The notes: generated by a model from the sequence alone, not told the origin. A stretch of DNA of 64,000 nt from Metamycoplasma cloacale (GCF_900660735.1 NZ_LR215049.1:372001-436000), one strand, 5' to 3'. Counted from the first letter of the stretch, positions 43,947 to 54,961 are shown. Numbers and translations: made by a program.

Positions 43947-44945
43947 TTATTTATTGTTGATTTTTTCTAAAATTTTAGTTTCAAATTCTTTAAATAGTTC
44001 TAAATTTGTTTCTAGTAAAAATTGTAAATTTGACTTGCCTTGTGCGATATTTTGACCATTATAACTATATCAAGCACCTTTTTTTGTTATAAAGCCATAT
44101 TGTTCAGCAAAATTAATCAATTCAGCGGTTTTTGAAATTCCTTTTGAAAAGATAATTTCAATTTCAGCGGTTTTATATGGTGCTGCTAATTTGTTTTTTA
44201 CAATTTTACATTTAACTTGATTTCCTAAAACATCACCATTATTTGCAATGTTTTGTTGCTTACGTACTTCCATTCTAATAGTTGCATAAAATTTTAATGC
44301 CTTACCACCTGGTGTTGTCTCTGGATTGCCAAACACTACACCAATTTTATCTCTAATTTGATTGATAAAAATTACTGATGTTTTGGTTTTTGAAAGTGAA
44401 CCAGTAATTTTTCTTAAAGCTTTTGACATCAAACGCGCTTGAAGACCAATAACTTGATCTCTCATTTCGCCGTTTAATTCAGCTTCTGGAACTAATGCAG
44501 CAACTGAATCAACAATAATTAAATCAATTGCACCTGTTTTTGAAAGCGTATCAACAATTTCTAACGCTTGTTCACCAGAATCTGGTTGAGATAAAATTAA
44601 ATTATTTATATCTACACCTAAATTTCGGGCATAAATTGGATCGATTGAATGTTCAGCGTCAATAAACGCTGCAATTCCACCCTGTTTTTGCACTTCAGCA
44701 ATTGCATGCAATGCAATTGTGGTTTTACCACTACTTTCAGGTCCATATATTTCAATAATTCTTCCTTTTGGTCAACCATTAATTCCCAATGCAGTATCAA
44801 TTGATAAAGAACCACTACTAAAAGTTTCGGGCATAATATCTGGTTTATTACCCAAAATCATAATCGCTTCTTTACCGAATTTTTTTTCTATCTCTTTTAA
44901 AGTATCTTGTAATATTTCATGTTCTTGCAATTTATTTTCTTTCAT
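43947..44945 (-). CDS. recA: Recombinase RecA
   Basis: 332 residues; strand exchange in homologous recombination. Walker A is GPESSGKT (68-75), [15 protein letters not shown] is Walker B with loop 1, and [30 protein letters not shown] covers the loop 2 region. Normal length for mycoplasmas, full C-terminal domain. AAAGGAAAC precedes the ATG. An intact copy means homologous recombination is possible, which fits near-identical rRNA units. Confidence 0.99.
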
Positions 44946-45024
44946 ATGTTTCCTTTACATAACATTAAAAAAGATAATGGTGATTTTTTATTAAAAATAG
45001 GAAAAGTTTAGGAAAATCTAAAAA

Positions 45025-47199
45025 CTATTTATTAAATTCTTGATCGAATTTCTTGGTTGCTCATTCTTCAAGGATAATAGATAAGGTTATATTTTTTGTT
45101 CCATCATCCTTTCGATAAATTCCTTGTAGGTATACTTTATGTATTCCTTTTAATGTTGAGATTTTGTTAATTGTTTCTTCAATTGATTGATTGTTTAAAA
45201 CATTAACTGTAATATCCCTTGATTTCAAAGGCATATGGTTATATGAATGATATGATAGAGGGTTTTGAGTTAATTGATCAATTAAAATTTCTGCATAAAT
45301 TGCATCATCAATTAAATAATTTGGATGAATCTTTCCTATATAACCAATGAATTGATCATCTAGATAAATATCAGCTGAAGCCTTTGGATTTAATTCTTTA
45401 ATATTTGATGACTTAAATGTTAATTTCTTATTGGTTAAAGACATTAAATCAGTTTTCATTTCATCAAAAGATTTTTGGTTTGAAACGATACCTAAAACAT
45501 TGACTGAATCAGATATCATACCTAATTCAAAGAATGAATTATCATGAATGCCTTGTTTTTTGTTTCTAATCATTATGTCATTTAATGAATAAATTAATGA
45601 ATGTCTAATTTGTGAATGATCGTAGTTTTTAGACATTGAAGCATTTAAGGTTGTTGTGAAATTAAATGGATTAAAAATGTTTAATTCAGGTTTGATTAAG
45701 GTAAATGTTCTGATGTTAGCATAACCTTTATCTCTCAATGCTGTTAAATATTTTCATTCATTAAAATAAGTTGGATCTTGCATATGTAATCTAGTTATTG
45801 AAGGTTTTTGAGCAGGAAAATTATCATATCCATAAAATCTAAAGATTTCTTCTGTAATGTCTTGGATTGTTTCTATATCATAACGATATGTAGGAATGAT
45901 AATGAAATTATTAGCATCTAATTTAAATCCTAGACATTCAAGTTTGTTTAATGTTTCTTTAAATCTCTTGGTTTGAGAAATTCTAAAACCAGCCATTTTG
46001 TTGATATAACTAATGTCAAAAAAGATTTTTTGTTGTTTAACCTTTGGTTTGTTAATTAATTTAGAACAATGTATCAATTGTGAATTAATAAAATCATATG
46101 CTAATAACATTGATCCTAATGAAACTTCTTTGGAAGCCCTTAATGAAGAATTGGTATCAAATTTAATTTGTTTAGCATTCTTTCTAATTTCTTTAATGTT
46201 AAATGAAGCAATTTCAAAGATTGCATTGTCGTTAGTTGGTTGATACATATATTCTTCAACTCCAATAGTTGCTGCTAATGAAATTACTTGATTGTTATTG
46301 GTAATAACTAAATTGTTATTTAATTCAACTTCTTTATTACCTAAAATATTAATTTTTTGTGAAACTAATTTAGTTGAGAATTCATTTGATCGCATATCTT
46401 TTCTGTTATAAATATGGGTTGGTACACCTGTATATAATAAAGTTAGATTAGTTAAATCAATTAAGTTATCAAAGGTTTTTATATTGTGTTTTCATAAAAA
46501 CATTTGATTTATAACATCTAAATGATATTCAGTATCTGTAGTTTCAATTAAAGAAAAGGCTTTTGTTTCATTTAATTCTTTAATTGATAATTTACTTTCT
46601 AATGTTGCATTATTTATTTCAATATCAGCAATTTTAACATTGAAATATGCAGCTATTTCTTTTGCCATAATTAAATATGAATTAGCATCAGCACGGTTAG
46701 ATAAAATAGTGATATCAATTAAATAATCATTTAATTCTAAATATTCCATTGGATCTAAATTTAAATCGATTTTCCCAAATGTAAAAATTTGATCGTTAAA
46801 TTCTTCAGGAATAATATCTTCGTTAAAACCAATTTCGCCTAAACCAACTAGCATTCCATCAGAAACAATTCCTTGCATGTTTCTTGGAGCAAATACAGTT
46901 TTCCCACTTTTAGCACCTGGAATAAATGCCATTAAATAATCATTTGGTTTTACGTTAGTTGCAGTGGTTTGAATAATTCTATGAACGTCATTAGCAAATT
47001 CAATTTCACATACAGTTAATCTATCTGCATTAGGGTTTTTATAAGTCTTTAAAACATGTCCAAATTTAATTCCAGCAACTTCGTTAAAAGGTTTATATTC
47101 TTCAACTTCAAAACCAATTGAGTTAATTGCTGACACCATTTGCTCAACGGTAATGTCTATATTAATAAGTTTTTTTAATCTGTTATATGAAAATATCAT
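45025..47199 (-). CDS. pheT: Phenylalanyl-tRNA synthetase beta subunit
   Basis: 724 residues. N-terminal EMAP/OB-like tRNA-binding part (EVAGIKFGHVLKTYKNPNADRLTVCEI), B3/B4 and B5 regions, and a C-terminal ferredoxin-like anticodon domain (MPLKSRDITVNVLNNQSIEETI). Shorter than the usual 790-800 residues; the B3/B4 editing part looks eroded (EYHLDVINQMFLWK, then NLIDLTNLTLLYTGVPTHIYN). Mycoplasma PheRS editing is reported to be degenerate, which agrees. AAAGGATAC precedes the ATG. Confidence 0.97.
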
Positions 47200-47209
47200 T
47201 TTGTATCCT

Positions 47210-48160
47210 TTATAGTGTTTTAAATTGTTTTAAAAATCTTTTGTCATTACCGTATAACTCTCTAATGTCATCAATGCCATATTTAATCATAACAATTCTT
47301 TCAATTCCAATGCCAGCTGCGATTCCGTTCATATTATTTGTATAACCAGCCATATTTAAAACCTTTTGATGAACCATTCCTGCTCCTAATACTTCAATTC
47401 AACGGTTTTTGAAAAATACATCAACTTCAACAGATGGTTCAGTAAATGGGAAGAAAGATGGACGCAATCTAATTACCACTTGTTCTTCTAAAACGTATGA
47501 TAGTAATTCCTGTAATGTAGTTTTTAGCGTTGCAAAAGAATGATTACCAATGCTTACTAAATCAAGTTGTGTAAATTGGTGAGTATGTGTTGCATCTTCT
47601 TCATCATTACGATATGTTTTGCCTAAAGCAAATTGTGAAAAAGCTTGATTTTTATATAATTCAAGACCACGCGCTGTAATACCTGTATTGTGTGTTCTTA
47701 ATAATTTATTTGGTTCTAGATATAAAGAATCTTGCATTTCCCGTGCGGGATGTTCTTTAGGAATATTTAATCTTTCGAAGTTATATTCATCGTTTTCAAT
47801 CTCTGGATATCTAATTTCAAAATAACCATTGGCTGTTAATCATTCTCTAAATCTTTGTGAAACTAAATTAATAGGATGAATTGAGCCTTCAAAATTAGTA
47901 GGCATTGCTATGTCAATAAAAGTTTTTTGAATTTGTTTATCAATTTCTAATTGGTTAATTTTGTTTTTAGCCTCTTCAAAGAAAGCATTAGCTTGATCTT
48001 GTAATTTTTTAATCTCTAAACCAATTTTAGCTTTTTCTTCCTTTGGAGCTGATTTCAATTGTTCCATTAAATTAAGCAATTCTTCTGAATTTTTGAATTG
48101 ATTTTTGATATTTTTTAAATCTTCTAATGAATTAATTGCATTAATATCAAACTTAATCAT
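47210..48160 (-). CDS. pheS: Phenylalanyl-tRNA synthetase alpha subunit
   Basis: 316 residues, class II catalytic subunit. Motif 2 is [22 protein letters not shown] and motif 3 is [31 protein letters not shown] is the phenylalanine pocket block. The N-terminal coiled coil is about 85 residues. Its ribosome binding site GGAGAATAAC overlaps the end of rarA, and it is followed by pheT ten bases later. Confidence 0.98.
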
Positions 48161-48161
48161 G

Positions 48162-49370
48162 TTATTCTCCTTTTATTTTTTCTCAATACTGATTGATTTT
48201 ATCTTCTCAACCTTGATTTGTTTGAATGTAATAATTTTTGTTTAATAACTGTTTTGGTAAATAATTTTGTTTTACATAATGATTTGGATAATCATGCGGA
48301 TATTTATAATCAATCCCGCGATTTAATTTAGACGCAGATGCATAATGAGCATCTCTTATATTATTAGGAACGTTATATATTAAACCATCATTAATATCGC
48401 GTTCTACTTCGTTAATCGCTAGATATGCAGAATTCGATTTAGGTGATAGCGCAAGGTTTAAAATTGCAAAACCAATTGGCAATCTTCCTTCTGGCAATCC
48501 AAGACGTTCAAAGGCTTGAATTGCAGTTAATGTATTTACTCCAATACTTGGATTAGCTAAACCAATATCTTCATATGCCACGCATAACATTCTTCTAAAT
48601 AAACCATCTGTATCTCCTGATTTAAGAATAATTAAACCATAATACAAACTAGCATTCGGATCGCTTCCTCTTAATGACTTATGAAAGGCACTTAAATAAT
48701 CGTAATGTGCTTCTTGATTTTTATCAGAACTGAATTGAATATTTGGAATAATTGCCTTCACTTCATTTAAAGATAAAGTTTTTTTACTAAATAATGTTGC
48801 AATTAATTCTAAATTATTTAAAGCAGAACGATAATCTCCTCCAGCTTGAGAAGCAATGAATTCAAGAATATCGTTATTTATTGCTATATTAGGATATTCT
48901 TTATCAATTGCATTCTTTAAACATTGAATGATATTAGCAATACTTGGTTTTTCTAATTCAACTAACAAGCATCTTGAACGTAAGGCAGGATTGATTTTAA
49001 AGTAAGGATTTTCTGTAGTAGTACCGTAGATGGTAATTAAATCTTTTTCAACATATGGAAGTAAAATATCTTGTTTATCTTTGTTTAAACGATGAATTTC
49101 GTCAATAATCAATATTTGGTTGTTATTCAATTTAGATACCAAATCTTCTTTGTTATCAACTGTAGCATTGAAATAATCATATGAAACGTTTAACGATTCA
49201 GCTAATATATAAGAAATGCTAGTTTTCCCAGTTCCTGGTTTACCAAAAAAGATAAATGATTTAAAAAGCTTTTGTTCAATAACTGATTTAAAGATTATTT
49301 GCAGGTTTTCATCGCAAATAAAGTCGTTTAAATTATTAGGACGTAGTGATAATGCAAGGTTTTCTTTCAT
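48162..49370 (-). CDS. rarA: Replication-associated recombination factor RarA (MgsA) AAA ATPase
   Basis: 402 residues. Clamp-loader-like ATPase acting at stalled forks. Walker A GKPGTGKT (43-50), Walker B LIIDE (87-91, in QILIIDEIHRL), sensor TTTENPYFKINPALRSRC, and the C-terminal tetramerisation region (SLRGSDPNASLYYG, ACKY-like end). The true end lies 15 codons past an in-frame UGA. Shares an mRNA with pheS-pheT. No ribosome binding site; TATAAT ends eight bases before the ATG. Confidence 0.96.
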
Positions 49371-49378
49371 ATTTATTA

Positions 49379-49384
49379 ATTATA
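49379..49384 (-). promoter_or_regulatory. -10 box for rarA, eight bases from ATG
   Basis: TTGTATAAT, then TAATAAAT, then ATG on the minus strand. Predicted leader of zero to two bases and no Shine-Dalgarno. Confidence 0.6.
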
Positions 49385-49414
49385 CAATAATTATAAATAT
49401 GAAGTGAGTTAATA

Positions 49415-49440
49415 TAAAAAACCACTCCCTAACGGAGTGG
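49415..49440 (-). terminator. Terminator after the Cys-rich membrane protein gene
   Basis: CCACTCC / GGAGTGG stem with a five-base loop, six Ts on the minus strand. Confidence 0.9.
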
Positions 49441-49454
49441 AATTAAATTAGCTA

Positions 49455-50249
49455 CTAAATAACACTAGTTGCACGTAATGCAATTAATACTACGTTAGTA
49501 ATAATTAGAAGAATTAAAATAACTACTAGTGCTCAGAAACCTTTAGAAATGTTTTCTTTAACAACTGATTTTGAACCAAATTCTGATTTAAAACCGTGTA
49601 GAGTTTTCATTGATGGTAATGATTCCATTTCACCTTTTTTAATAATGTAGTGAACATCTAAACCTTTATTGTTTTCATTAACTTTGATGATTTCAACATC
49701 GTAGCCTTCTAATTCAGCTTTAATGTCTTTTGCACCAATGTTGTAAGCGTCTCTGTTTTGAATATCTTCGATATGGAATTTAACTAATGAAGCTAATGAA
49801 TTTAATTCACAGCAGCATGAGTCTTCTTTAACTTCGCATGAAGATTCACAGCAAGAAGATTCTTCTTTTGTTGAACATTCTTTGATTTCTTCTTCAACTT
49901 TAGCACTCTTTTTAGGAGCTGGTTTGTCAACTAAATCTTCTTTTTCTAAGTATGTAATAACTTCTTCTTTTTTAACAGTGTTTTGAGTTAGTCTTTCCAT
50001 AATAACTTTAGCTTTTTCTAAGTTAACACTACCTCTGTATGCACCTTCACGGTGGAATCATACTCTTGTATCATTACTTGAAATTTCACTCACTCTGATG
50101 TATTCAGATAAAGCATCTAAAAATTCATCATATGATAGAGAGCGTGCTTGTTTTGCTTTTTTGAAGCTAAAGGTTATTGTGTTTGTTTCGTGGTCAACCT
50201 TTTCTGAAATATAGTATTTTTCTAAGATTGATTTTTCTTGTTGAGCCAT
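49455..50249 (-). CDS. Cys-rich, tail-anchored membrane protein, function unknown
   Basis: 264 residues, not recognised. N-terminal soluble part (residues 1-90), then an acidic, low-complexity linker with seven cysteines in 23 residues (Cys125, 133, 134, 138, 145-147), a small domain (about 155-205, AYNIGAKDIKAELEGYDVEIIKV) and a single C-terminal membrane helix (GFWALVVILILLIITNVVLIAL) with no signal peptide, so the bulk faces the cytoplasm. The Cys cluster could bind metal or undergo thiol chemistry; this is inference. A perfect 22-base palindrome lies at its promoter. Confidence 0.75.
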
Positions 50250-50269
50250 TATTTATGTTCTCCTTTTAT

Positions 50270-50291
50270 GTTTATTAAATATTTAATAAAC
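50270..50291. promoter_or_regulatory. Perfect 22-base palindrome at the start of the Cys-rich gene's transcript
   Basis: GTTTATTAAAT / ATTTAATAAAC, fully symmetric, just downstream of a TAAAAT box (50294-50299, minus strand) and upstream of AAGGAG. The expected transcription start falls inside it. It can be an operator or a 5' hairpin. The rest of the gap to 50412 is AT-rich with nothing recognised. Confidence 0.55.
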
Positions 50292-50412
50292 TTATTTTAG
50301 CAAAAAAAGAAAAATAAAAAATATATTTTCATGCTTTTTCTATTGAAAAACGTTGAAAATATAATTATTTTTCTATTTTAATTTGTTTTTTATATTGAAT
50401 TTGATTGTTTTT

Positions 50413-51108
50413 TTATTTTGCGTCCATTATTTGTTGAACGATAACATTGATATCTATTGGTTTCTCTAATTGCTTTTTCAATTCAATAAAGATGTTCTTA
50501 AGAGTGGTTTTTAAGTCAATAGAATCAGCGAAAACAATATGCTGCGGTTGGTTGTACAATTCAATTTTTTCCATTGAACTATCGATAATATATAAGCCAA
50601 CAACTGGAATACCATCAGAAATAATTAATGAAAAGTTCTTAATGGTACTATTTAAATTTAACAATGGGTTAGGAAACTGAATATCTCTTTTTTTATGATG
50701 ACGAATTCACGTTCTTGAAACGCAATTAGCTTCAATGTTTTCATTATTAGAATAAATCGGTTCTACAAATAATATTCCATATTGAGAAACAATAGCATTA
50801 GGTATATTAAATCTAACTTTATTTTTCTTATTTAATGTCAAAGTTTGTTTTTCAAAGAAAGTTAAATTGTAATTACTGCTGAATTCTTTTAATTCATTAG
50901 TGATCTTCTCTTGAAACAACTCAACCTCTTGATTATTGTTTTTATACTTTCTTTTAATTAAATAAATAATTAATGATATTAATAGAATAGTTAATATCGT
51001 ACATATAATTCCGACGATAATTGCGGTTTTAAATTTATTATCTAAATTTGGCTCACTATTCATAGTAGCTTCGTTGGTTGTTTCTAATAAAACGTCTTTT
51101 AAATGCAT
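50413..51108 (-). CDS. Membrane-anchored NERD-like (nuclease-related) protein
   Basis: 231 residues. One membrane helix at about 28-50 followed by a basic stretch (KRKYKNNN), then a soluble domain whose pattern YGILFVEP...TWIRHHKKRDIQFPNPLLNLN resembles the NERD domain (strand, Trp, then a conserved F-x-NP-x-x-Q-like block). NERD proteins are thought to process nucleic acids, but the catalytic residues are not certain here. Start at the ATG 51108, eleven bases after AAAGGAG; it begins one base after the YgjP-like stop. An ATG at 51141 lies upstream of that site and is rejected. Confidence 0.55.
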
Positions 51109-51109
51109 T

Positions 51110-51844
51110 TTAAGATATTCTCCTTTCATTTGTTGGACCATTGATATTAAATTCGTGATTGTTTAATTTTTTACGTATAATTTTACAATTTTTTATTAAC
51201 TCTTTTAAATCATATCAAAATTTAGATGAATGATTTGGATGTATAAAATGAGTTAGTTCATGAAACACAACATATTGGATATATTCAAATGAAAACAAGC
51301 CTAGATATTTAGAAAACGTAATTAATGACTTACTAGGATAAGCAGTGCCTCAAGCGGTTTTTTTATTTAATATTTTGTATTTTAAATTAGGTATTTTAAA
51401 CTGCGGTTTTAATAAAAAATAATTCTTAATACACAAATCAATTTTTTCACTTAATTTATGCTTTATATAATTTCATAAATTATCAATAATTCGTTTTTCA
51501 TTTGGACATTTAATAATTTCTATTGAATTATTAAATTTGTTTGTAATCACAATTGAATAATTGATAAATTGGTATGAATATAGATTACCTAACATTCAAA
51601 ATTCACATTGTGCTTTATTAATTTCTAATGATGGTTTATCATGTTTTTTTAAAAGAAGGTTTTTAATACTTTTATAAATAAAATTTTGAATTTCTGCTTT
51701 AGATAAATCTGGGGTATTCGTTTTTAAAATAAAACGATTTTCTTTAAAAAGCATATAAATATTTTTATTATTTGTGTAAATAACTTCAATTAAAAATTCT
51801 TGATTGTCATAATTAATTTTGAGAAAAGAATTACTTGTTTTCAT
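51110..51844 (-). CDS. YgjP-like zinc metalloprotease (DUF45/M48-type)
   Basis: 244 residues. VVFHELTHFIHPNHSSKFW gives the HExxH motif (His195-His199) followed by His205 and the FW pair typical of YgjP. The N-terminal half is divergent. UGA Trp at 51596 and elsewhere. It overlaps the leader of the NERD-like gene, so the two form one operon. No ribosome binding site; TATAAT ends eight bases before the ATG. Confidence 0.88.
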
Positions 51845-51852
51845 TAGTTAAT

Positions 51853-51858
51853 ATTATA
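51853..51858 (-). promoter_or_regulatory. -10 box for the YgjP-like gene, eight bases from ATG
   Basis: TATAAT, then ATTAACTA, then ATG on the minus strand. No Shine-Dalgarno; predicted leaderless. Confidence 0.6.
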
Positions 51859-51951
51859 ATGATCTAAATGTAAAAAAATGTTTAAATTATGTTATTATTG
51901 ATTAATATATAAAAAATTATCTTTTATATAAGAAAATTTTTGTTATTTTAG

Positions 51952-51957
51952 TAAAAT
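51952..51957 (+). promoter_or_regulatory. -10 box for rpsT
   Basis: TAAAAT within TTAGTAAAATATT on the plus strand, about 43 bases before the rpsT ATG. Confidence 0.45.
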
Positions 51958-51999
51958 ATTAAATGCTAAATTATTAGAGATAGCAAGAAAGGCAAAAGA

Positions 52000-52263
52000 A
52001 TGGCAAACATTAAATCAAAACAAAAAGCAATATTATCTAACGAAAAAGCTAATGCACGTAATTCTGCAATTAAATCAGCTGTAAGAACAGCAATCAAAAA
52101 AGCAAGAAAGGCTGCTGAATTAAAAGATCCTAAAACAGCTGAATTACAAGCTAAAGCTCACCACGAAATTGATAAAGCAGTTTCAAAAGGTGTTCTACAT
52201 GCAAACAATGGTGCAAGAAAAGCTAGCCGTTTAGACGCATTTATTGCTAAAAATAATAATTAA
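52000..52263 (+). CDS. rpsT: 30S ribosomal protein S20
   Basis: 87 residues, all helical and basic. MANIKSKQKAILSNEKANARNSAIKS and KAVSKGVLHANNGARKASRL are the family ends. GAAAGG before the ATG; monocistronic on the plus strand with its own terminator. Confidence 0.98.
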   Translation: MANIKSKQKAILSNEKANARNSAIKSAVRTAIKKARKAAELKDPKTAELQAKAHHEIDKAVSKGVLHANNGARKASRLDAFIAKNNN

Positions 52264-52283
52264 TCAATCACTTTATTTTAATT

Positions 52284-52315
52284 AAATAAGCTTATTATCC
52301 AAGCTTATTTTTTTA
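52284..52315 (+). terminator. Terminator after rpsT
   Basis: AAATAAGCTT / AAGCTTATTT stem with a seven-base loop and a T run. Confidence 0.88.
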
Positions 52316-52342
52316 TACTCTTTTATGATTTAAAATGTATAT

Positions 52343-52373
52343 AAAAAATCGACATTACAAATGAATGCCGATT
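52343..52373 (-). terminator. Terminator of the ribosomal supercluster after rpmF
   Basis: AATCGGCATT / AATGTCGATT stem with one G-U pair, seven-base loop and six Ts on the minus strand, nine bases after rpmF. Confidence 0.88.
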
Positions 52374-52382
52374 AATTATTAA

Positions 52383-52580
52383 TTATTTGATTTTATCGTT
52401 TAATGATTCTTTAATAACTTTTTTACCTTTGTAAAATCCACAGAATTGACATGCTGTGTGAGGAATAATTGATTGTTTGCAATTTTGACATTCAACAACT
52501 GTTGTTGCTGTTAAAGCGTGGTGTGATCTACGTAAGTGTTTTCTTTGTTTAGAGGTTTTTCTCTTTGGTACTATAGCCAT
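52383..52580 (-). CDS. rpmF: 50S ribosomal protein L32
   Basis: 65 residues. MAIVPKRKTSKQRKHLRRSHHAL and a zinc-type pair CQNCKQ ... CQFCGF, so this is the Cys-containing form of L32. It lies 47 bases after rplQ; small hairpins in that gap lack a T run, so cotranscription is likely. Confidence 0.97.
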   Translation of the reverse strand: MAIVPKRKTSKQRKHLRRSHHALTATTVVECQNCKQSIIPHTACQFCGFYKGKKVIKESLNDKIK

Positions 52581-52627
52581 TTTATCTCCTTTATTAAAAT
52601 GAATGTTTTAATCAAGATTATTCAATC

Positions 52628-52993
52628 TTAAACTAGTTGAATAATAGCCATTTTAGCGTTGTCACCTTGGCGGTTAGAAATTTTAATAATTCTTGTATAA
52701 CCACCATTTCTTTCTTTGTATTTTGGTGCTACAACGTCAAATAAATATTGTACTGAGTTTTTACCTGCAACGTTTGAATCAATTAATCTTAAGTATTTTA
52801 AAGCTTGTCTACGGCTTGCTAAGGTGTTTGCTTTACCTAAAGTAATCATTTTTTCAGCTTGTGGTTTAATTCTTTTAGCTCTTTCTAAAGTGGTTTTGAT
52901 TTCACCATGAATTAATAGATCGGTAACTAATGATCTTTCCACATGGTTTCATCATTCAGTGTTTCTACGAAATACTTGTTTTGGATTTGCCAT
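52628..52993 (-). CDS. rplQ: 50S ribosomal protein L17
   Basis: 121 residues. The N-terminus [22 protein letters not shown] contains two adjacent UGA Trp, then [26 protein letters not shown]. The ATG overlaps the rpoA stop (TAATG) with AGGAG upstream. Confidence 0.98.
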
Positions 52994-54063
52994 TATTCTT
53001 CTCCTTCTTCATTAGTATCTGAATCATCATTTACATTTTCATGGTTTATATCATCAGCTAAATCTGAATAATCATCGTTTTGATGTCTTTCTTTTCATTC
53101 AGCTAATTTATCAATGATATCTTGAACTGATTTTTTACCTAAATTCTTGATGTTTGATAATTCTTCTTCATTTAATTTTAAAAGTTCATCAATAGTGTTG
53201 TAGTTTGCTCTTCTTAAAGCATTTAAACTTCTTATGGTTAAATTTAATTTTTCAATTGGTAATGAAATTTTTGCTATTTCTTTCTTTTTATCTTTTGCAT
53301 CATCAAATAATTTTAATGTTTCAAGTGCATCAATATTACCGATAATTTGGAAATGAGCAACAATAATTTGTGCAGCTTGATACATAGCGTCTTTCGCTAA
53401 AACAGTTCCATCTGTAATTAAGTGAATTTTTAATCTTTCATCAATGTTTTTTGATGTAGTGTTTAACTCTTCACAGAAAATTCCGCATTTAACAACAGGA
53501 CTGAAGTCACTATCCATTGCTAGAATTTGACCTTTTTTGATTTTAGATTCTAGTTTTGGACCATATTCTTCAATTAAAGTTTTATTTTCTTCAAAATCAA
53601 TATATCCTCTACCGGTTCTTAAAAATAAATCAAATTCTAGTGAACCATTTTCGCTAATTGAACAAATATATTGATCTTTATTAACAATCTCTAAACCACG
53701 TGGTTCATCAATATGACTTGCATATACATCACCTGATTCAGTTGATTTGAAAGAAATTTTTACTAAATTATCTTTACCAAAGATTTCAGGTTCGTATGTG
53801 AAACGAATTTTTCTAATGTTTGCAACTAAGGTAATAACGTCTTCTCTAATACCAGGTAGTGTTTCAAATTCGTGTTCTACGTTGTTAATTTTAATCGCAA
53901 AAGGTGCTGTTGAGGTAATTGATGATAACAATGTTCTACGAATAACAGTTCCTAATGTATTGGCATAACCTCTCATTAAAGGTTCAATGACAAAAGTTGT
54001 GTCAAAATCGCTGATTTTTTCTGATACCAATTCTTTGTATGCTATTTTTTGAATTTTTTCCAT
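52993..54063 (-). CDS. rpoA: RNA polymerase alpha subunit
   Basis: 356 residues; assembles the polymerase. The N-domain has VIEPLMRGYANTLGTVIRRTLLSS and the C-domain has IRSLNALRRANYNTIDELLKL...NLGKKSVQDIIDKL. An acidic tail of about 30 residues follows one UGA Trp. GGGAG lies five bases before the ATG at 54063; a GTG four codons upstream overlaps that site and is rejected. Confidence 0.98.
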
Positions 54064-54081
54064 ATTTTCTCCCACTATTTA

Positions 54082-54459
54082 TTATGCTCTTTTAAGAATT
54101 TTCTTTGGAGGACGTGTTCCGTTGTGTGGAGTAGGTGTTACATCTTTCACTTCTTTAATTGTTAAGAAACCACATGTTTCAATTTGTTTTCTAGCTGTTG
54201 ATTTTCCAGGACCAACACCTTTAACAAAAATTGAAACCTCTTTTAAACCAAATTCTTTTGCTTTTTCTAAAGCATTTGCAGCAGCTAAACCAGCTGCATA
54301 AGGGGTTTTCTTTTTAGTACCCTTGTATCCAATTGCTCCTGATGAACTTCATGCAAATACATTACCGTTTAAGTCAGTAAATGAAACAATGGTATTTTGA
54401 TAGGTTGAGTGAATATGTGCTAAACCTTGAGTAATAACTTTTTTATTTTTCTTAGCCAT
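54082..54459 (-). CDS. rpsK: 30S ribosomal protein S11
   Basis: 125 residues. [28 protein letters not shown] and [15 protein letters not shown] are diagnostic. One UGA Trp. Lies between rpsM and rpoA as usual. Confidence 0.98.
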
Positions 54460-54461
54460 TA

Positions 54462-54830
54462 TTATTTACCTTTCTTTCCTGCAATTGTTTTTCTTGGGCC
54501 TTTTCTTGTTCTGGCGTTTTTCTTAGTTGATTGACCACGAACTGGTAGGCCTTTTCTGTGTCTAATTCCACGGTATGATTTAATTTCCATTAATCTTTTA
54601 ATGTTTAAGTTAACTTCTCTTCTTAAATCACCTTCTGTGGTGTATTTTTTAGCTTCATCTCTGATACGTGTTAATTCTTCTTCGCTTAAATCTTTAACTC
54701 TTTTATTTTCATCAACATTTACATTCTTTAAGATTTCATGCGCTGTTGATCTTCCAATTCCATAAATATAAGTTAATGAAATAATTACTCTTTTATTATT
54801 TGGAATTTCAATATTTAAAATTCTAGCCAT
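54462..54830 (-). CDS. rpsM: 30S ribosomal protein S13
   Basis: 122 residues. [26 protein letters not shown] and the C-terminal [20 protein letters not shown] tail are typical. Confidence 0.98.
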   Translation of the reverse strand: MARILNIEIPNNKRVIISLTYIYGIGRSTAHEILKNVNVDENKRVKDLSEEELTRIRDEAKKYTTEGDLRREVNLNIKRLMEIKSYRGIRHRKGLPVRGQSTKKNARTRKGPRKTIAGKKGK

Positions 54831-54833
54831 ATT

Positions 54834-54947
54834 TTATCCTTGTCTTTGTTTGTGTTTTGGGTTGATGCAAATTACTCTATTAACACCGTGTCTTTTAATG
54901 ATTTTACAATCTTTGCAAATACGCTTAATTGAAGCTCTAACTTTCAT
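54834..54947 (-). CDS. rpmJ: 50S ribosomal protein L36
   Basis: 37 residues: [20 protein letters not shown] with zinc ligands Cys11, Cys14, Cys27 and His32. GGAG before the ATG; its stop lies four bases before the rpsM ATG. Confidence 0.97.
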   Translation of the reverse strand: MKVRASIKRICKDCKIIKRHGVNRVICINPKHKQRQG

Positions 54948-54961
54948 TTTTATTCTCCTTA

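Noticed and set aside
44946-45024. Direct GGAAAA repeats between recA and pheT as a regulatory site
   Set aside because: Too short and AT-rich to distinguish from chance; no hairpin with a T run and no SOS-type box recognised.
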